From Tubiluchus corallicola (lineage: Eukaryota > Priapulida > Priapulimorpha > Priapulimorphida > Tubiluchidae): a DNA stretch of 64,000 bases. Where the stretch lies: assembly GCA_030141605.1 (NCBI GenBank), contig JAQGDQ010000193.1, positions 1 to 64,000 of the forward strand. The letters run 5' to 3'. The first letter of the stretch is position 1. Every line of letters starts with the position of its first letter. This document shows, piece by piece, positions 12,301 to 27,300 of this stretch. The position numbers were made by a program, and so were the translations under genes. The notes beneath the pieces were generated by a model. That model ran no database searches. It saw only the letters and a list, made by a program, of their open reading frames with translations, and was not told the DNA's origin.

Positions 12301-15300
12301 GTAAATCTCTTTAGGGTATGTAATGCAGCAAGGATTCAGTTTAACCCTATACAGTTTTTCTCAGTGCATAAGCAGAAAAACAATCATTTACCTATTGGAA
12401 GAAAATAAATGCTCACATTCTTAACTCTTCTAATGTGAAACCTAATGCTCCAAAGAAAAATTGCTGTACCTGGCTCCATTCGGATGTTAGCCATTCTACA
12501 CCGACGCAAGGACCAGCGTTGCACGACCTATTTCGCCCAGGCCGATGTTCCTCGTCGCAAGTTTCTTCGGGTACCGTCTCATTAGCAACAGGGTCACGGC
12601 ATGTCACGGTGCGAAATTGTTCCCCCTTTCCACACATCACGTCGCACTGCAAAGCACAAATATACAAATTAATTTAGCATAATCTACATTTCCTCTCCAC
12701 AACTCAGTAAAAATTTAACAAATGAAACATGCTTTCAGCTATGAACTGCTGCAAACAAACACTATTTGCCAAAAACTACCAAGTTGAATTATAAAAACTG
12801 AACGCCATCTAACATATCTACTTTTTAAACAAAACGGTTTTCTTTAAACACAACAAATAGTGCGAGTGCTCATGATTTTTACTATTACGACCATTCCTAT
12901 TTTTGAGCAAAGTATCAAGATATGTAAGTGATACAGAAACCGTTTTTACATTCAACATTACGTTAAAGATAACTCACAGGGCCCCATTTGCTGGTATGCC
13001 ATTTTGCACAAGTGACATTTGCAAAGCATTCTTGCATGATTTGCGGTCGTGGTCCCTCTGCTTCTATGCATGGCTCTTCGTCAACTCGTGTTGGCAATCC
13101 ACCAAGCTGCTGTTCACAGAAGACGTTACGGAACTGTATGCCTCCCGCACAAGAGCTGCTGCACTCCTCCCATTCACCAATGTACCAACTAAAAAAATCA
13201 ACAATTAATGTCAGTCAATTTCATTTCCTCTTTACAAAATTGCTCAAATGAAACAGCAGACATTTGGCAACAGTTACAAAAATATGGTATTTTCTCTGTA
13301 TAACGAGTACTGGCGTATAAGACACACGGCCGTCCCTAAGGCTGTTTTTGTTTATTATAATGACAGTTCATAATAACTGATGTGATGAAATTAACGAACT
13401 TGATGTAAAAGCAGTAAACAATGGTAGCAGTAAACAATGTAAAAGAACCGATGTTTACACACTATATAGAAAAAACCAGTAGATGGCAAAAGTCAGGAGT
13501 GAAAGTCTGGCTGAACAGCAGCTAAATACAAACTCACTCCGTACTGCTGCAATTTTGCGCATAGAAAAAGTTCATTAGTGTATTCACCTATTACTGGTGT
13601 GGCGATAAAAATTGTGGCCTACATTGGACCACTACATTCAGGGTATAAGACGCAGGCTGTTTTTAGCATCGTTGTTGCTGGAAAAAAGTGTTTTTACTTG
13701 GCAAAAAATATGGTAAAAAAAATGTATCACGTAAAAATGAACAACAAATAACCAATCTGCCAAAATTGCAGCAAAAAGGTTAAAATATTTATAAACATAC
13801 TACCATAAATGAGCTGTGGAAAGAAAGAACCTATTTATCATCATCAGAAATAACCCAGACAATGACTGACAAGATTCAGGTCAACATTTGAAGTAGTATT
13901 TTTCCCATTTCAAACAATGATACAACAATTCCATGCACAACTCTCGAAAATTTCGCAAGATTACACTCAAGTGTCAACACCCAACACTGGTACAGTTCCA
14001 CAAAAAATCAACCCTGGGAAAAAATGCAATGACAACAATGCGAGCATACACACCTAGCCGGACATGCCTGCGTGTTGCACTCCTGGCTGACTGGCGGTTT
14101 AAGCAGCGGGTTACATAAGTAATCACTAACGACCTCAAAACTAATGGTGCGTGCACACTGCACTGTTCTTGAATGTGTTCCTAAAAAATGTGTAATAGTA
14201 AAATTTAATGTGCAAGCAACAGGAAACTTAAGTAAATTAACAAAACAATTCATTAACAACCATCTCGGTCATACTAAAAAGAGACAAGCAATATTACCTC
14301 CTCCGCAAGACTGACTGCACTCCCCCCAATCAGTGTAGATCCAAGAATAGGCATCAGGAGTGGCCATCGTGACGCCCAGTGGAACAGAGTATTCATAAAT
14401 AACACCAACATTTTTCTCTTGCAGTAAGAGCTGAAATATGAGGAAAGAGAATTATCTATAAACACTGCAAATGAGTGCTAGCATTGTACAAGAATAATAT
14501 ATTATTACAGAAGAGTAAGTTTGATATTTAAATTATAAGTTAGGTTAATGACAAAGACAATATTAAAATGTAAACTTACAATTTATATATCTCAGATATT
14601 TAAAAAAATCTGTTTTTAACTATTTTAGACAATAGAAAAACAAAATGCACACCACACTCAAACTTTGACACTTGATAAATGACCTACTTACACCAAGAAC
14701 AAAAGACAGGTCATACTGATCATTGATCACAAACACATACCACAATAAACAATGATTCAGTAGTAGGTCCCAGAGCTTCTAAACTGTCAGGCGCATTGAA
14801 TGCATGAGGTCTGCGTTTGTAGTGGAATGTAGTTCCGGCAATTTTCAGGTCCCTGGGATAGTCAATTTTCCAGTCTCCATTAAGGTAAAAAACTCCATCT
14901 GTGTTTCTAACGGCTAAACAAGGAAATTGTAAAACATACAAACACTTTCTAAATTAATTAGTTCAAATTACATTTCTGGAATAGCTTTAAAATGATATTT
15001 TTTGATCTTTAAAAAACTTTTTAAAAACATATTAATCTGCAAACTGCAGCTAAGAAGTAAGACATTCACTTAATGTTTTATTTGCAACGTATATTAAAAC
15101 CAAGCATGAATGTTCGCACTGAATTTTATACTGAACAGACTGAGTTATTTTAAAACTTGAAGGCCAGTGTGAACCGCCCTTAAGGAAGTTTAATTGTGTA
15201 GCCAAGGTGGCTACATCTTGCTAGTAACTTTTAAAGTGTATGCACTGACCCAGGTATGATGTCACTACGCTGTTCAGTAGCGTATGTGTATGAACTGACT

Positions 15301-18300
15301 TGAGCAAGCAAGCGAAATTTATCATTAGATGTATGTGGTAATGATGTAAGTTTACTTTTGTTAATTTCTTTTTTAATTTATTCGTTGATATATTTGACCG
15401 ATTTATTTAACCAATTCATTCCCTAAAATTGTCGAAATGTCAGTCAATTTGCTCTTAGAGAACTGTTGTAATTTTAATTATTGCAGAAATGAAGGTCAGT
15501 GGTTTACATGAACTTCAGAGAATTTCAAGGTTTTATCATAAATGCCTTCCAGAAGCACTAACATTAACCAATCCAGGGTAATTTATAAACTAACAGAGTT
15601 CATTTTATTTGAACAAAAAACTGAAAAATGAATCATTTTGAGAACGGCGTTTCAATCTTCAGACATTACAGAAATGTTACGTAAACAAGAATTATGTTTC
15701 CTAAGAAGCAAGTCAGAGCGAAGAAAACCAACCTAAAAAGTTGCTAGATGCACGCCGTTCTCGTATGTGGATATTTGTCGCTCCCGGCGGAATCAGAAGC
15801 ATATCTGTGTAACCTGGAAGCAAAAATTTTACATGAAAACTTTAAATTTTATAACTAAAACTGTGCACATAAAAACTATGTTAACAATAATATCATTTAT
15901 AAGTCAAAGCACACCTAGCAGCATAATAAGTACATCATTGATTGAATTTCATTTCATTTCAAGGTACATGACAACAAATTCAGACGAATGTTCAGAGAAT
16001 ATATCCTCTATTACTCTAATTCTTAACTCATGTCTCACTGATATTAATAAGAGAAAGGCTGAAGGGCACCTATAATCGGAAAGGAACCGCTAAAATTATA
16101 TACCTATTTGTAAGTTATCGATGTCGAAGATATCTTCGATGGTTTTGCAAGTGCTGCCGTCTCCACCGCATTCTCGGCAATTGTCTTCTCTGGCGGAAGA
16201 GCCTAAAATTTTGTCACAGCCCACCGTCTACAGCAAAAATAAATAAACGAGACATCACAGAGTGTCCCAATTTTACACGTAAAAAGGCTATAAAGAGAAA
16301 TTTCATTTATTAAATCATTTCAATTCGAGACTTACGAAAGGTAGCTTAAAAATAAAGCCTTAATTTGACATTTCTCAATAGTGACCAATGGAAATTCCTA
16401 CTTCTACTGTCGGAAGGTGTTTTTTGCTGGCTACAAGAAGTGTAGCTTATAGGGCTGCTGTTTAAAAAGTTAAAAATCAATGATATCCTATATAAAGTAA
16501 TAATATGCTATAAAAGAAAGGATGCAATAATATAATTTTGTTGAAGCATTGTGGTATTTGGCTGATAGGCAATAATTACACCATTTCTGTTAAAAATGTA
16601 CAAATACTTTTTACAACCTATATAATAGTATATCACAACTTTGTTAGATAAATTCATTTTTGATAAAGCAGAAGCAAATTTGCAACATCATCAAAAAACC
16701 TTAAGTCTATTGGAAACAATGATGAAAAATGCACAAAAGGCAGACTAAATAATTTAAAAACACAACTAAAAATTACAAAAGTGTCCTTTTTCAGTGCCCA
16801 CCCATTCAAGCACATTCAGAATCTCAATTCACAGGTATCTAACCACTTTAACACCTAACAAACCCACTAAAAGAACTGGAAAATGTCAGCAACAGTGTCC
16901 ACAAGTCAACCAAAATTGTGATCTATAGCAGGAAACCGTACTAACTGGTTTTTAATAATTGTTCCATTGTGGAAAAGAAAACAGAATGCCAAGTTACTTT
17001 AAATTTAATTTATAAAAAAATTGTCTAGTTTTTGAAATAGAGAAATTATCTAAGACAGCCTTATAAAACTCTTTCCTACTAAACAGCATTAATATCCTAT
17101 TGTAATCAATCAAACGTTCCAATGTAATGTAACTATTGTAACATTTCTTAAACACATTAGTCCTAGATATAACAAGCTTGCAGCAGCTGTATTTTCACAA
17201 GTACCAAGATCACTGGGAAGGCTCCTGGTTCCTGCGTTACTCACTTGCGAATTAACTCTAAAGAGGTCTGTCTCGTCATGATGTTGTTTGGTTTCGTTCT
17301 TATTCTTGTTGTTCTTCATGGAGTAAGTTTTATCAGTTTTTAATCTTGTGAGGTTAAAATAGAGTTATTCAGTATTTTATGAAAAAAAGGATCAATGACA
17401 ATCGTAAACAGTGTTCTGAATGTTCTAAATGAAACAGTCACAAAAAACTGATCCATGACAAAAGAGTAGATAATATTCTAAATAATATATCCAGGTAGTT
17501 GGGAAGAAAAAAATCAGTAATGAGTAACATAATGCTTTGCATTTTGGACTGTTTAAACACTTTATTATGTGTATATATTTTCATCCATGCAAACTGCAAA
17601 CTTTTCTAAACAAAATATAAAATGATACGATAGAAAATTCCATGTGTACTACTTTATTAAAAGTTGAAGGGCCTTAAGGTCTCCTAGCGAAAAGTGGCAT
17701 CTTGGTACCTGTGGTTTTAACCCACATCCTAACATAACTCCTCCAGTTAGATGCTGGTCTGGTTATGCTTTTCTTGGGGTTTGGTCTGGCTCGTTGATAA
17801 GTAATGGACGACAAGCCAATTTTTGTATTTTCTAAACACTGTTGTACAAAGTAACTTTGTTGGGAAAACTCCATGAAGAAACTCAGAAACTACATGCATT
17901 GTGCAAACAGGTCTTTAAGGAATCTAATAAATTAATTTCACAACTAAAACAAAATATACTGCTGTCTTACTCGACAAATGCCATCAACGCAAACGTCTGT
18001 AGTATCTGCATTACAGGGCGTACCATCTGCCACCTTTTCCGCAAACCTATAATAAAAGTTCTCCCCTTCCGGCCGACAATTCAACTCACAATCAGTCACA
18101 CCTACAATAAAACAGAAAATTGGTTTATTTATAATTATAAACGTGAAATTCTGGAGAATAAATTAATAAACGTTGAAGCATTCGGCCTCTCTTGTCCATT
18201 TGTCCTCTCTTACTAACACACCACAGATAGTTTATGTAGATGAATATTAAAAATCTAAAAATACTAAAAAGTGACTGATGTCATAAAACATAATAGGTAG

Positions 18301-21300
18301 TGATGATTTTTGAGGAGTCTGACTATTTATTATTAGCACACCACAAACAGTGAATAAAAAAGAGGGTTACAATGAACAAAAAGCACATACTGAGCAAAAA
18401 ATGTCGTGTTGGAACAATAACACATGGCAAATAATTTTGTACACAGGTCGCCAGTGCATACTGCTGGCAAAGAAACTGACGCCAATTAGCATAAACACCA
18501 CACACTGTTTGCTACCCTTGACCTCGGCTCAAATGAGTTAATCCTCTCATCATAAATTAGGGTTTGATACATATATATACGCATTATGTAAAAAAAGTGG
18601 CTGCACCCTAAATATTTGCAAAAATTATTGTAAAGGACAAGAAAAACCCTTTACTTGTAATAAAGCTAAAACATTCGTCTTGAAATTTTATATTACTTAC
18701 ATGCTGTCTTACTGCGTACAGGGTTTGCATTAACAGTCAAGCTGATAAAACTTGTAAATTTAAACTCACGTGATGACCATTAAGTGCAGCCATTTTAACA
18801 ATACGTCGTTTGAAAGAAGTCGAAATAGCATTGCATAAAGTTTGAAAATATAATCACAGCAATCATAGCACACTCTTCGCTAGCTAATAAAAATTATAAA
18901 TGACTGTATCTTGCCAAAAAAAAATTAAAAGTACTTTTTGGTGAGTCAGTGGTGCACCCTGGGAAGGTGAGTCAGTGACATTTTACCAGTTGGCGCAAAC
19001 ATTAAAAATTACTAGGAATTTTCTTTTCTAGTTATATAAGTCTTTCAAGCATGTTGAGTAATATAACTTTATGTAGAAAGTTTTTTTAAGACATATTTTG
19101 AAATTGTCTTTTCTTCCCCTTTAAGACACATAGAAGAAAGAAAACCAAATTTGACAGCATTGGCCAACTCTGTCCAACTCCAACATACACAATGGCTCCA
19201 ACGTCTTGGAGATACATGGGTAAGTTTTTGAAACAAACAGATCAGAAAGAATCATCAACTTTTCTCGACAAAAAACAGATGTTCATTTCAAGACTTCTAT
19301 TCAAAAGATTGGTCAACGAGGAGTCACTAAAAAAAATCATAATAAGAAGAGGTTATTCGGGCCTAACATTTTACAGGTATTACGGATCTCTTTGCCAAAG
19401 CTGTAAAATTAAAATGATATTAATTCAGCCAAGCTGGAAGTTTTAGCAGACATTGGCTATAGTTAAAATGTTTTTAACACACGAGCTGTACTTATGTGTA
19501 AAAGATCGTTAACTCCAGTCAACATCCGTTGATATTTGAAAATTAAAATACCCATAACTTTGTATTGTTTTACACAATAAGCAAAAGAAACAAGCATGTT
19601 AATTATTAAAAAACGTCCAACCCAAAACAAAGGTCATGACAAGGTCACTATTGCCGCACAATAACCATGTGCACATAATTTCCTCGTGCTAATGACAGAT
19701 ACGCCACAAAGAAGAAAATAATAATTTATTTTTAATAACACCAGAAAAAACATTCCCTAATTTTCATTTCATGAATGCATAACTTTCACACGTGCTCCGG
19801 ACATTTGCACGCCATTAAGAAACGAGAAATTCCTGCATGTGCCTGAAAAGTGGAAATTTTTGAAATATTCACCCCTTGCTGGTTGTTGTTATTAGTAAGC
19901 TTATCAAATGCCTCAAATATAATATCAAAATAAATCCACATGTTCGTATTTGTTTACTTTAAACGGATACCCCACGACAGACAGGATGGTGTCACTTTTT
20001 GCATTTAAGGGCGGGGTGAGTGAAAAACATCGGAAGTCCTGGAACGCTTGTGAGAAAATCTGTACGCGGAAAACAGCTGATGTCGTTATGACAAACCTCT
20101 ATTTTTACATGGTGTAAACATGTGGAAAAGCACTGCTAGTTTTTATGGACTAATGCATATTAATGCAAATGCTGCCTGATACCTGAAACAAAATAGCCAT
20201 GTAGCCAAATAACCTAAATGTCAATTTGTAAAACAGGGTATTACATAACTTTTTGCTATGAGGTATAAAAGCAACAAATAATAGCGCAGAACAATTTAAT
20301 ACGTGAAATTCAAAATATTGCTGAAACAAATGGGAAACTGTCATACTCTCGAAATTTAGTGAGGGAGATTTGAGTGGAATCTGTCATACTCTCGAAATTT
20401 AGTGAGGGAGGTTTGAGTGGAATATGTCATACTCTCGAAATTTAGTGAGGGAGGTTTGAGTGGAATCTGTCATACTCTCGAAATTTAGTGAGGGAGGTTT
20501 GAGTGGAATCTGTCATACTCTCGAAATTTAGTGAGAGAGGTTTGAGGGGAATCTGTCGTGCTCTCAAAATTTAGTGACGGAGGTTTGAGGGGAATCTGTC
20601 GTACTCTCAAAATTTAGTGAGGGAGGTTTAAGTGTCTTGCATACCCAGCAATTGGGGGGGGGGACAATCGGAGCAGTGACTCACTCATCATCCAACCCAT
20701 CTTGCAGATGTCTCACTAGATTGTTTGTCAAATACAGATCAACGACAAGTTCTTGGACTATATATGGGAACACACTGTCCTTAAGGATAGTTCGTACGTA
20801 CGTAAGTCACACTAAGACTGTCCCCTTACCATTTAAGTACGGCAGCCAAGTGTAAAATTTTCCCTGAAAACGCTTGTTGTTTTGAGCGGAGCACTGTTCA
20901 GCTCTGAAATCAGCTGAGCTATCCGGGCAATCCTGGAAAAAAGTTGCAACTTGTAACACAGTTGAATCAAAGAAATAACTATCACTGCAAGTCAAAAAAC
21001 AGAAGACATCAACATTTCAAGTGATCTACCTTTTACAATAGTACATTAAGTATAGTTTCATAACATCATACGTTAATATGTAATATCCGCATTATATAAC
21101 GATTAATTAATTATATAATATAACTAATTATATAACGATTAATACGTACGAATTAATATGCTGAGACAGTTATACAGGTAAAACAAAACTGGGCCACCCA
21201 TTATGAAAACAGTTCTAGGTACAAGGAAGATGACGATGATAGAGATGACAATGATAATGACAATTACAGTACCAGTAAATGGTGACAAGATGATGACAAT

Positions 21301-24300
21301 GATAACTGATAATGATGACGGTGACAGTAGTGATGATAATATTCCTGGTGGTGATGAAAGTGATAATGAATTTGAGAAAGAGGCGGCAGTGACAATGACA
21401 ACAAATATGGTGAAGATAATGACGCCATTAGAGTCACAGCTTGCTTTTTTTCAAAATGTGAATTCAGCGCAATTTAGCAGTTTCAGCATCTTTAATCTAA
21501 CATGGAATAAACATTAAACAGAAAGCGAAAAACTGGTTAAGTTAAAACACAATTTAGAAACGGTTTTGTTTATACAAGCAGTGACATGTAATGAAAAATA
21601 TAGTATGATGAAATATACATTTTTAGGTGCATTTGGCTTCTTATATTTGTCAATATGTACTAAGAACGCAAGACTTCGAAAAGCAAACAGTTACTATTTG
21701 TAAGAAGTAACCAGCTAGTCAAATGAAGCCATTTTTGTCTGCATTTCAAATCTGATTACATGAACGGTTAATGTGCAAAGGTGTACGAAGTACTTTTCTC
21801 GTAACCCCAACTGTAATCCCACTTAACTATTCATCCCCTCCTAGTCGTGCATCCACTATTCCACTTAACTATTCATCCCCTCCTAGTCGTGCATCCACTA
21901 TTCCACTTAACTATTTCACCCCCTCCTAGTCTTGCGTACGCCCTCCTCCCCCAGATAAGGCGTATAAAACAGTATTTCTCCACCCCAAAGCTTACAAATT
22001 CAGCGAAAACAAACAGCGGACTGATGTAGCCTGACCGACTTTACCACGCAGGATTTACACAGATGCCTACTTAAGAAACAGGGAAAATAGAGTGGTTTGA
22101 TTCGGTGACGACACCAGAGAGCACCACGTGCAAAAACACTGCCAACACGTGTTCATCAAATGTCATATCAAAATAATTACTGTAACAGCAAAAAAAATAA
22201 AATTGCATTGCAGCAAAAACTGAACAGCCACGTATATCAAACAAATGATAAAACACTGTTACAAAGTTTTTTTACTAGCAGTTTTTTTAAGTAGCTCATG
22301 ATGATGGCAATTACAACGATTTGATAGCAGGGGTTATGTTGACGTTTCAAGATGGTAATGATGACGATGAGTAATGGTTGTAATGATGAGAAGTAATAAC
22401 GATGACGATGATGACAATGACGGCGATGATGACGATGATGATGACGACGCTCATGATGATGATGATGATGATGATAATGACGATGATGCCGGCATTGATG
22501 ATGATGATGAGCTGATCTTCAATGTTAATGATTACGATGCTGACGAAAAAGGTGATGATAATTGTAATGATGATAGTGATGATCATGAATGATGGTGATG
22601 ACGATAATGATAACAACAACGACAAGACTGATTAATGATGGTGACAATGCTGGTGATGTTTAAACCAACAATGTGTATATATATAATCATCAGTGCACTC
22701 CAGCAGCATTACTATGGATAAAAGTTTAATTTGAGTCCAAATACTCATTTCTGTACAGAATACTGCAAACTAACTGGGCCATTAAGCAAATTCACAAGTC
22801 TATATATAAATCATTTTGAACTTTGGCAGAGGAATAACCATAAACACTGCAAACATTACCGACCAACACTATCACATTAACCCATTACCTCTTACCCAAC
22901 GTTAGGTAATCAGTTTACCCAACATGACCAAACATTTATCTAGTAAACACTCAGTTATGCTAATCCATCAGGCTCCAACTGGGCTGTTATATCTGGCAGC
23001 TTTCAAATGTGAAACATCGTTTTCAAACTATATTACACAGAGCTTACAGCTTCTCGGTTAATGAAACACATAAGGTACGTATAATTGTAAAACGTGGAAT
23101 CATCAAGCTAATCAAAGATTTAATGCCTATCCACTTACCTGAATATTACAAGATCTATACACCCGACTGGCACCTATGCAAGCAGGATATCCATCCCACC
23201 TAAACAATCAAACATTATTCATATAAATCCATATACCAATTGTTGGTTAGTAGTCAATTAAATACAGTTAATTAATTATTATTTACTGACTGACTGACTG
23301 ACTGACTGACTGACTGACTGACTGACTGACTGACTGACTGACTGACTGACTGACTGACTGACTGGCTGACTGAATGGGTGGGATGGATGGGATGGGATGG
23401 ATGGATGGATGGATGGATGGATGGATGGATGGATGGATGGATGGATGGATGGATGGATGGATGGATGGATCAATGGATGGATGAATCAATGGATGGATCG
23501 GTGGATGGATGGATGGATGGATGGATGGATGGATGGATGGATGGATGGATGGATGGATGGATGGATGGATGGATGGATGGATGGAGAATAATCAATCTAT
23601 CGATCGATCAATCAAGCGTTAATGAATGTACGAATAAGAAATTAAGTTAATCACGGAGGAATAAGCATAATATGTATAACGATCATGACAGCTTCTATTA
23701 TCCAATTGTTTTCAAAATAATTCTCAAAATCTAAAAATATAATTGCCCTACTACACAATATACACTGTTCTAACGCCAGTGGGACTACTGTTTAAAATCA
23801 CAGGTTAAGGACTTCTATAACTAAAGTTTAGTTAAAACACTGTTTATAAAGTTTAGTTATAGAGGTACTTGCACAGGCATATCAACAGATATACCGGTTG
23901 CCGGTCTCGTTTAATACATGTTGTCATGGGGGACGGACAAAGGGCCACCGCTCAAAGGACCACCGAACAAAGAACCAAAGACAAATGCTAACGGAATATC
24001 GTGTGAGATACATTGCGCTTTGTGTTCAGATATTTATATTAGTAATTTTCAGAGATTAAATGCGAAGTTCTGCATTGTTTATTTTTTGCGTCTTCAGCCG
24101 TTAGCATAGACCTAACTGATAAGAATAATATGAGAAAGCCTAGTTCCTGCTTTTTATTCAGATCAGCACCAAACACCGGGGAACTCACGTGGCTTAGAAA
24201 CAACGAGGTCATTTAGTAACTTTAGTCGCAAAAGCAAAATTTTTCATCTCAAGTTGATAGGAAGTGATATATGGACGCAATTTGCAAGTCATTTAAAGAC

Positions 24301-27300
24301 CATTGGTCAGCACGTGGTCATACACCAGGTGGCCGTCGTGCGTGGACATTAGCTAACTAGGGCAGCAGGAAAAATATCAAAGCGTGGACTGTGCAAGTTT
24401 CAGGGAACTAGATGGGTCGGGATGTAAACGAGTGAACCTCGTGAAATTGTACTTTTGTAGCATTTCAGTAAAAATGTTCTACAGACATTTGAAAGTTTTT
24501 GAAGAAAACAGTTTTTGAAAAGATATTTGTTGGTAGTAATAAAAAACGAAACTGAGAAAACAATGAGAAGAGAAGTTGGATTTAATCTGAATTTGAATTT
24601 AAACTTTTATTTCGGAATTTCTTCTATATAAAACTGGTTAAAAAGGTCTAAATAAAAGACATAGCGTTCAGCAAAAATAAATAAAACACGTGATTTTAAC
24701 CAGGAACTTTTAGTGTTGCGATGCAAGCCAAAACTTTTCAGTTTTAGAAGCTTTTACTTTCCGTGTTACAAAGAATATTCAAGAAGCATCTGACCAGTAC
24801 TGAATTTTGACTATGACTATGATTATACTCACCGAAGGCGCAAAAATATATAAACGTTTGTTTGCTCACGCTAAGAATAATTGCTAATTAAACTGATTTT
24901 GGAAGCTAGATTTTTCATGCCTCAAATGAGTCAAATCCAAAGTCACCAGTAACCGTTATATTCAACTTGGTTTCAAAATAGTTATCAATTCAGGTAAACA
25001 TAATTATATAAAATTTTGCGGCGGTTCAATGTGTATAAGATAAGACCATGACACACGCACTAACCAACTAACTAAGTGACCAAGTTACCATACTATTTTG
25101 CGACGCCTTACCGTGATCCTTCACAACTCCGTTCTTGGTAGGTGATTCCACCTCCGCACGACCGCGAGCAGGGTGTGGGGTTTGACCAGGGACCCCACGC
25201 TCCCCGGTCTGGTTCATTGGAATCGGCAATGTACTCCTCGTTGCTGTAGCGAGGGTCAGGGGCTCGCTTCTGTATATTGTGCACTGCTGATGCATCATCC
25301 TTTCATTAAAATAGAATCGCACAATAAATACAATAAAAAAAATTAAATATAATGAAATAAATGTCAAGTCAACTATCTAATGTCCAGATGACGTTACCCA
25401 AAAACTAAAGCAGTTTATCTATACACCTATTTAACGATGGTAAGTACGTAAAATAAAATATACAACAACAGTACTTGCTGTAATTTATTGGAAAAAAAGA
25501 GATCAGTGTCATGCAATATACGTTAGTAAGTCCCATAAATAGCAACAAGAGTTGATTTGTGGTTAATTTAACATTGAGAAATGTATGATAGTCTTTCATG
25601 CAAGCAAACGAAAATCTATTGCCGGATAAAGTGGACAGGCCACAAACACGGTACTTTTTATTGAGTACTCAACTGCGTATCATAACTTTCTCTATACATC
25701 ATACTGCGCAGTTTTTATTTGCTGAAATTTTTGTACCAATGGGACGCAACAAAGCTTTTCAACAACCATACAATTCTAGTTTGTACACAAAGCTGTTCTC
25801 TAAGGAGAACACAAACTAATACACCTGGTACTGTAAAATGGCTCCTGTAAAGAGGCCATACATTTTGCCCTGATGAGTAATATTACAAGCAACTTTCTTG
25901 ACTAGAATATGAACGGATAAAGGAATGTCCTATTCAGATGTAATCAATCGTAAGTTCCTAACACATGTAAGAAAAATTTGTGCAATTTAATGACTAAAAT
26001 ACGTTAAGATCTTAATTAGCTGGCATTCGCAGACTCTGGTGCACTGTTCAACAAAAGAGAAAGCCAATAGTTTTTTTAAACAACCGAAAAGCTTTCAAGT
26101 CAGGACTATAATTAGTGAAATTAATTAATGACTGGACTCTAATTAGTGAAATATTCTTTTGGGCTCCTATACTTCAGCTAAAGCATCTCCGCAAAATACC
26201 GTAAAAATGACAAATAAAAACCAGTTTCCATGATTAAAAAACGTTAAACTATTACCGTTCCTTCTTAATTTCTGCCATTTTCAATTTTATTTTCATCTGT
26301 ACATTGACTAAAGAAAGCGAATTACATTGACTTGACAACACATTCCATGCTAAACAGCAGTTCGTTAAAGACGCTTTACATTATTAAACTCTTTGTTTTC
26401 ATTTATTTTTCTATTTGTTTTTATTCGGTTTTATTTTGAACGTAATTTTGCGAGGGCTGTATAGTGTAAGCTATGTAATAACTAACAGTAAGTGTGTAAA
26501 ATGATAGGAAGACCGTGACGTCAATTGCACTTCTGTAACAGCTTTTCAAGTTTTCACTGAAATGTTTTAACATTTTTTATACCCCAATGCATTCACAGTT
26601 GAAAAAAGAGTTGAAACTCCCCAAAATAAACAAATTATACTAGTTATCAGCTAACAGAGGTGATACATTCACAGACCATCTTCTAAAAATGTCATTTTTG
26701 CACATTTTCTTTTCATTTGATCAAGTTAGCCACTATGCCTGATTACGTTATTTTTTCACACACAAAAAAGTTCAAACAACAATCTACTAACCCAGCTAAA
26801 GCCCGACATCATCAAATTTAAATTGTGCTTGTTTAGTCTTCCACACCATGCTTTCTTTAGCAACGATGCAAAAACGCTAAATTATTTGTATTAAACAAGC
26901 TGCTTAAACTGATATGGAACAAATTAGAGGGCGGATCTATGGAGGTGTCAATAACATCAACAAAATGGAATAAAAAAGAGACCACACAACGAACGGTAAT
27001 AAATCGAGGATTAAAAAAGGGATAATCGCTAATGGGCTTTCGCTAACTTTGAACTCATAACCGTCAAGGTATTATGCTTGTTTCTTAGCACCCCATAGGC
27101 ACGCCCTTGCATATCAAAACGTGATTGCATACGAAGCCAATACTACCACGCTTGAATGGGCTTGCCTGGACGGCACCTGCAAGTTGTCTACATCCAAATG
27201 TGGTTTCATTTTAGAAACGTCATGTATTCCATTCAGGCGGCACGTAAACCCTGTGATACCTGCTGTGACTGCGCAAAGGTCCCACCCACGCCACTAAACT

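Noticed and set aside
22347-22625. Poly-Asp (plus) and Ile-rich (minus) ORFs
   Set aside because: Translations of a GAT/GAC trinucleotide tract.
23279-23650. MDGW, HPSI and SVSQ repeat ORFs
   Set aside because: Translations of tetranucleotide microsatellites.
25405-25599. [23 protein letters not shown] as the papilin signal peptide
   Set aside because: It has a hydrophobic core and a phase-0 gtatat after LTN, but the donor is poor. The exon at 32228-32300 has consensus splice sites, the right phase and a more typical signal.
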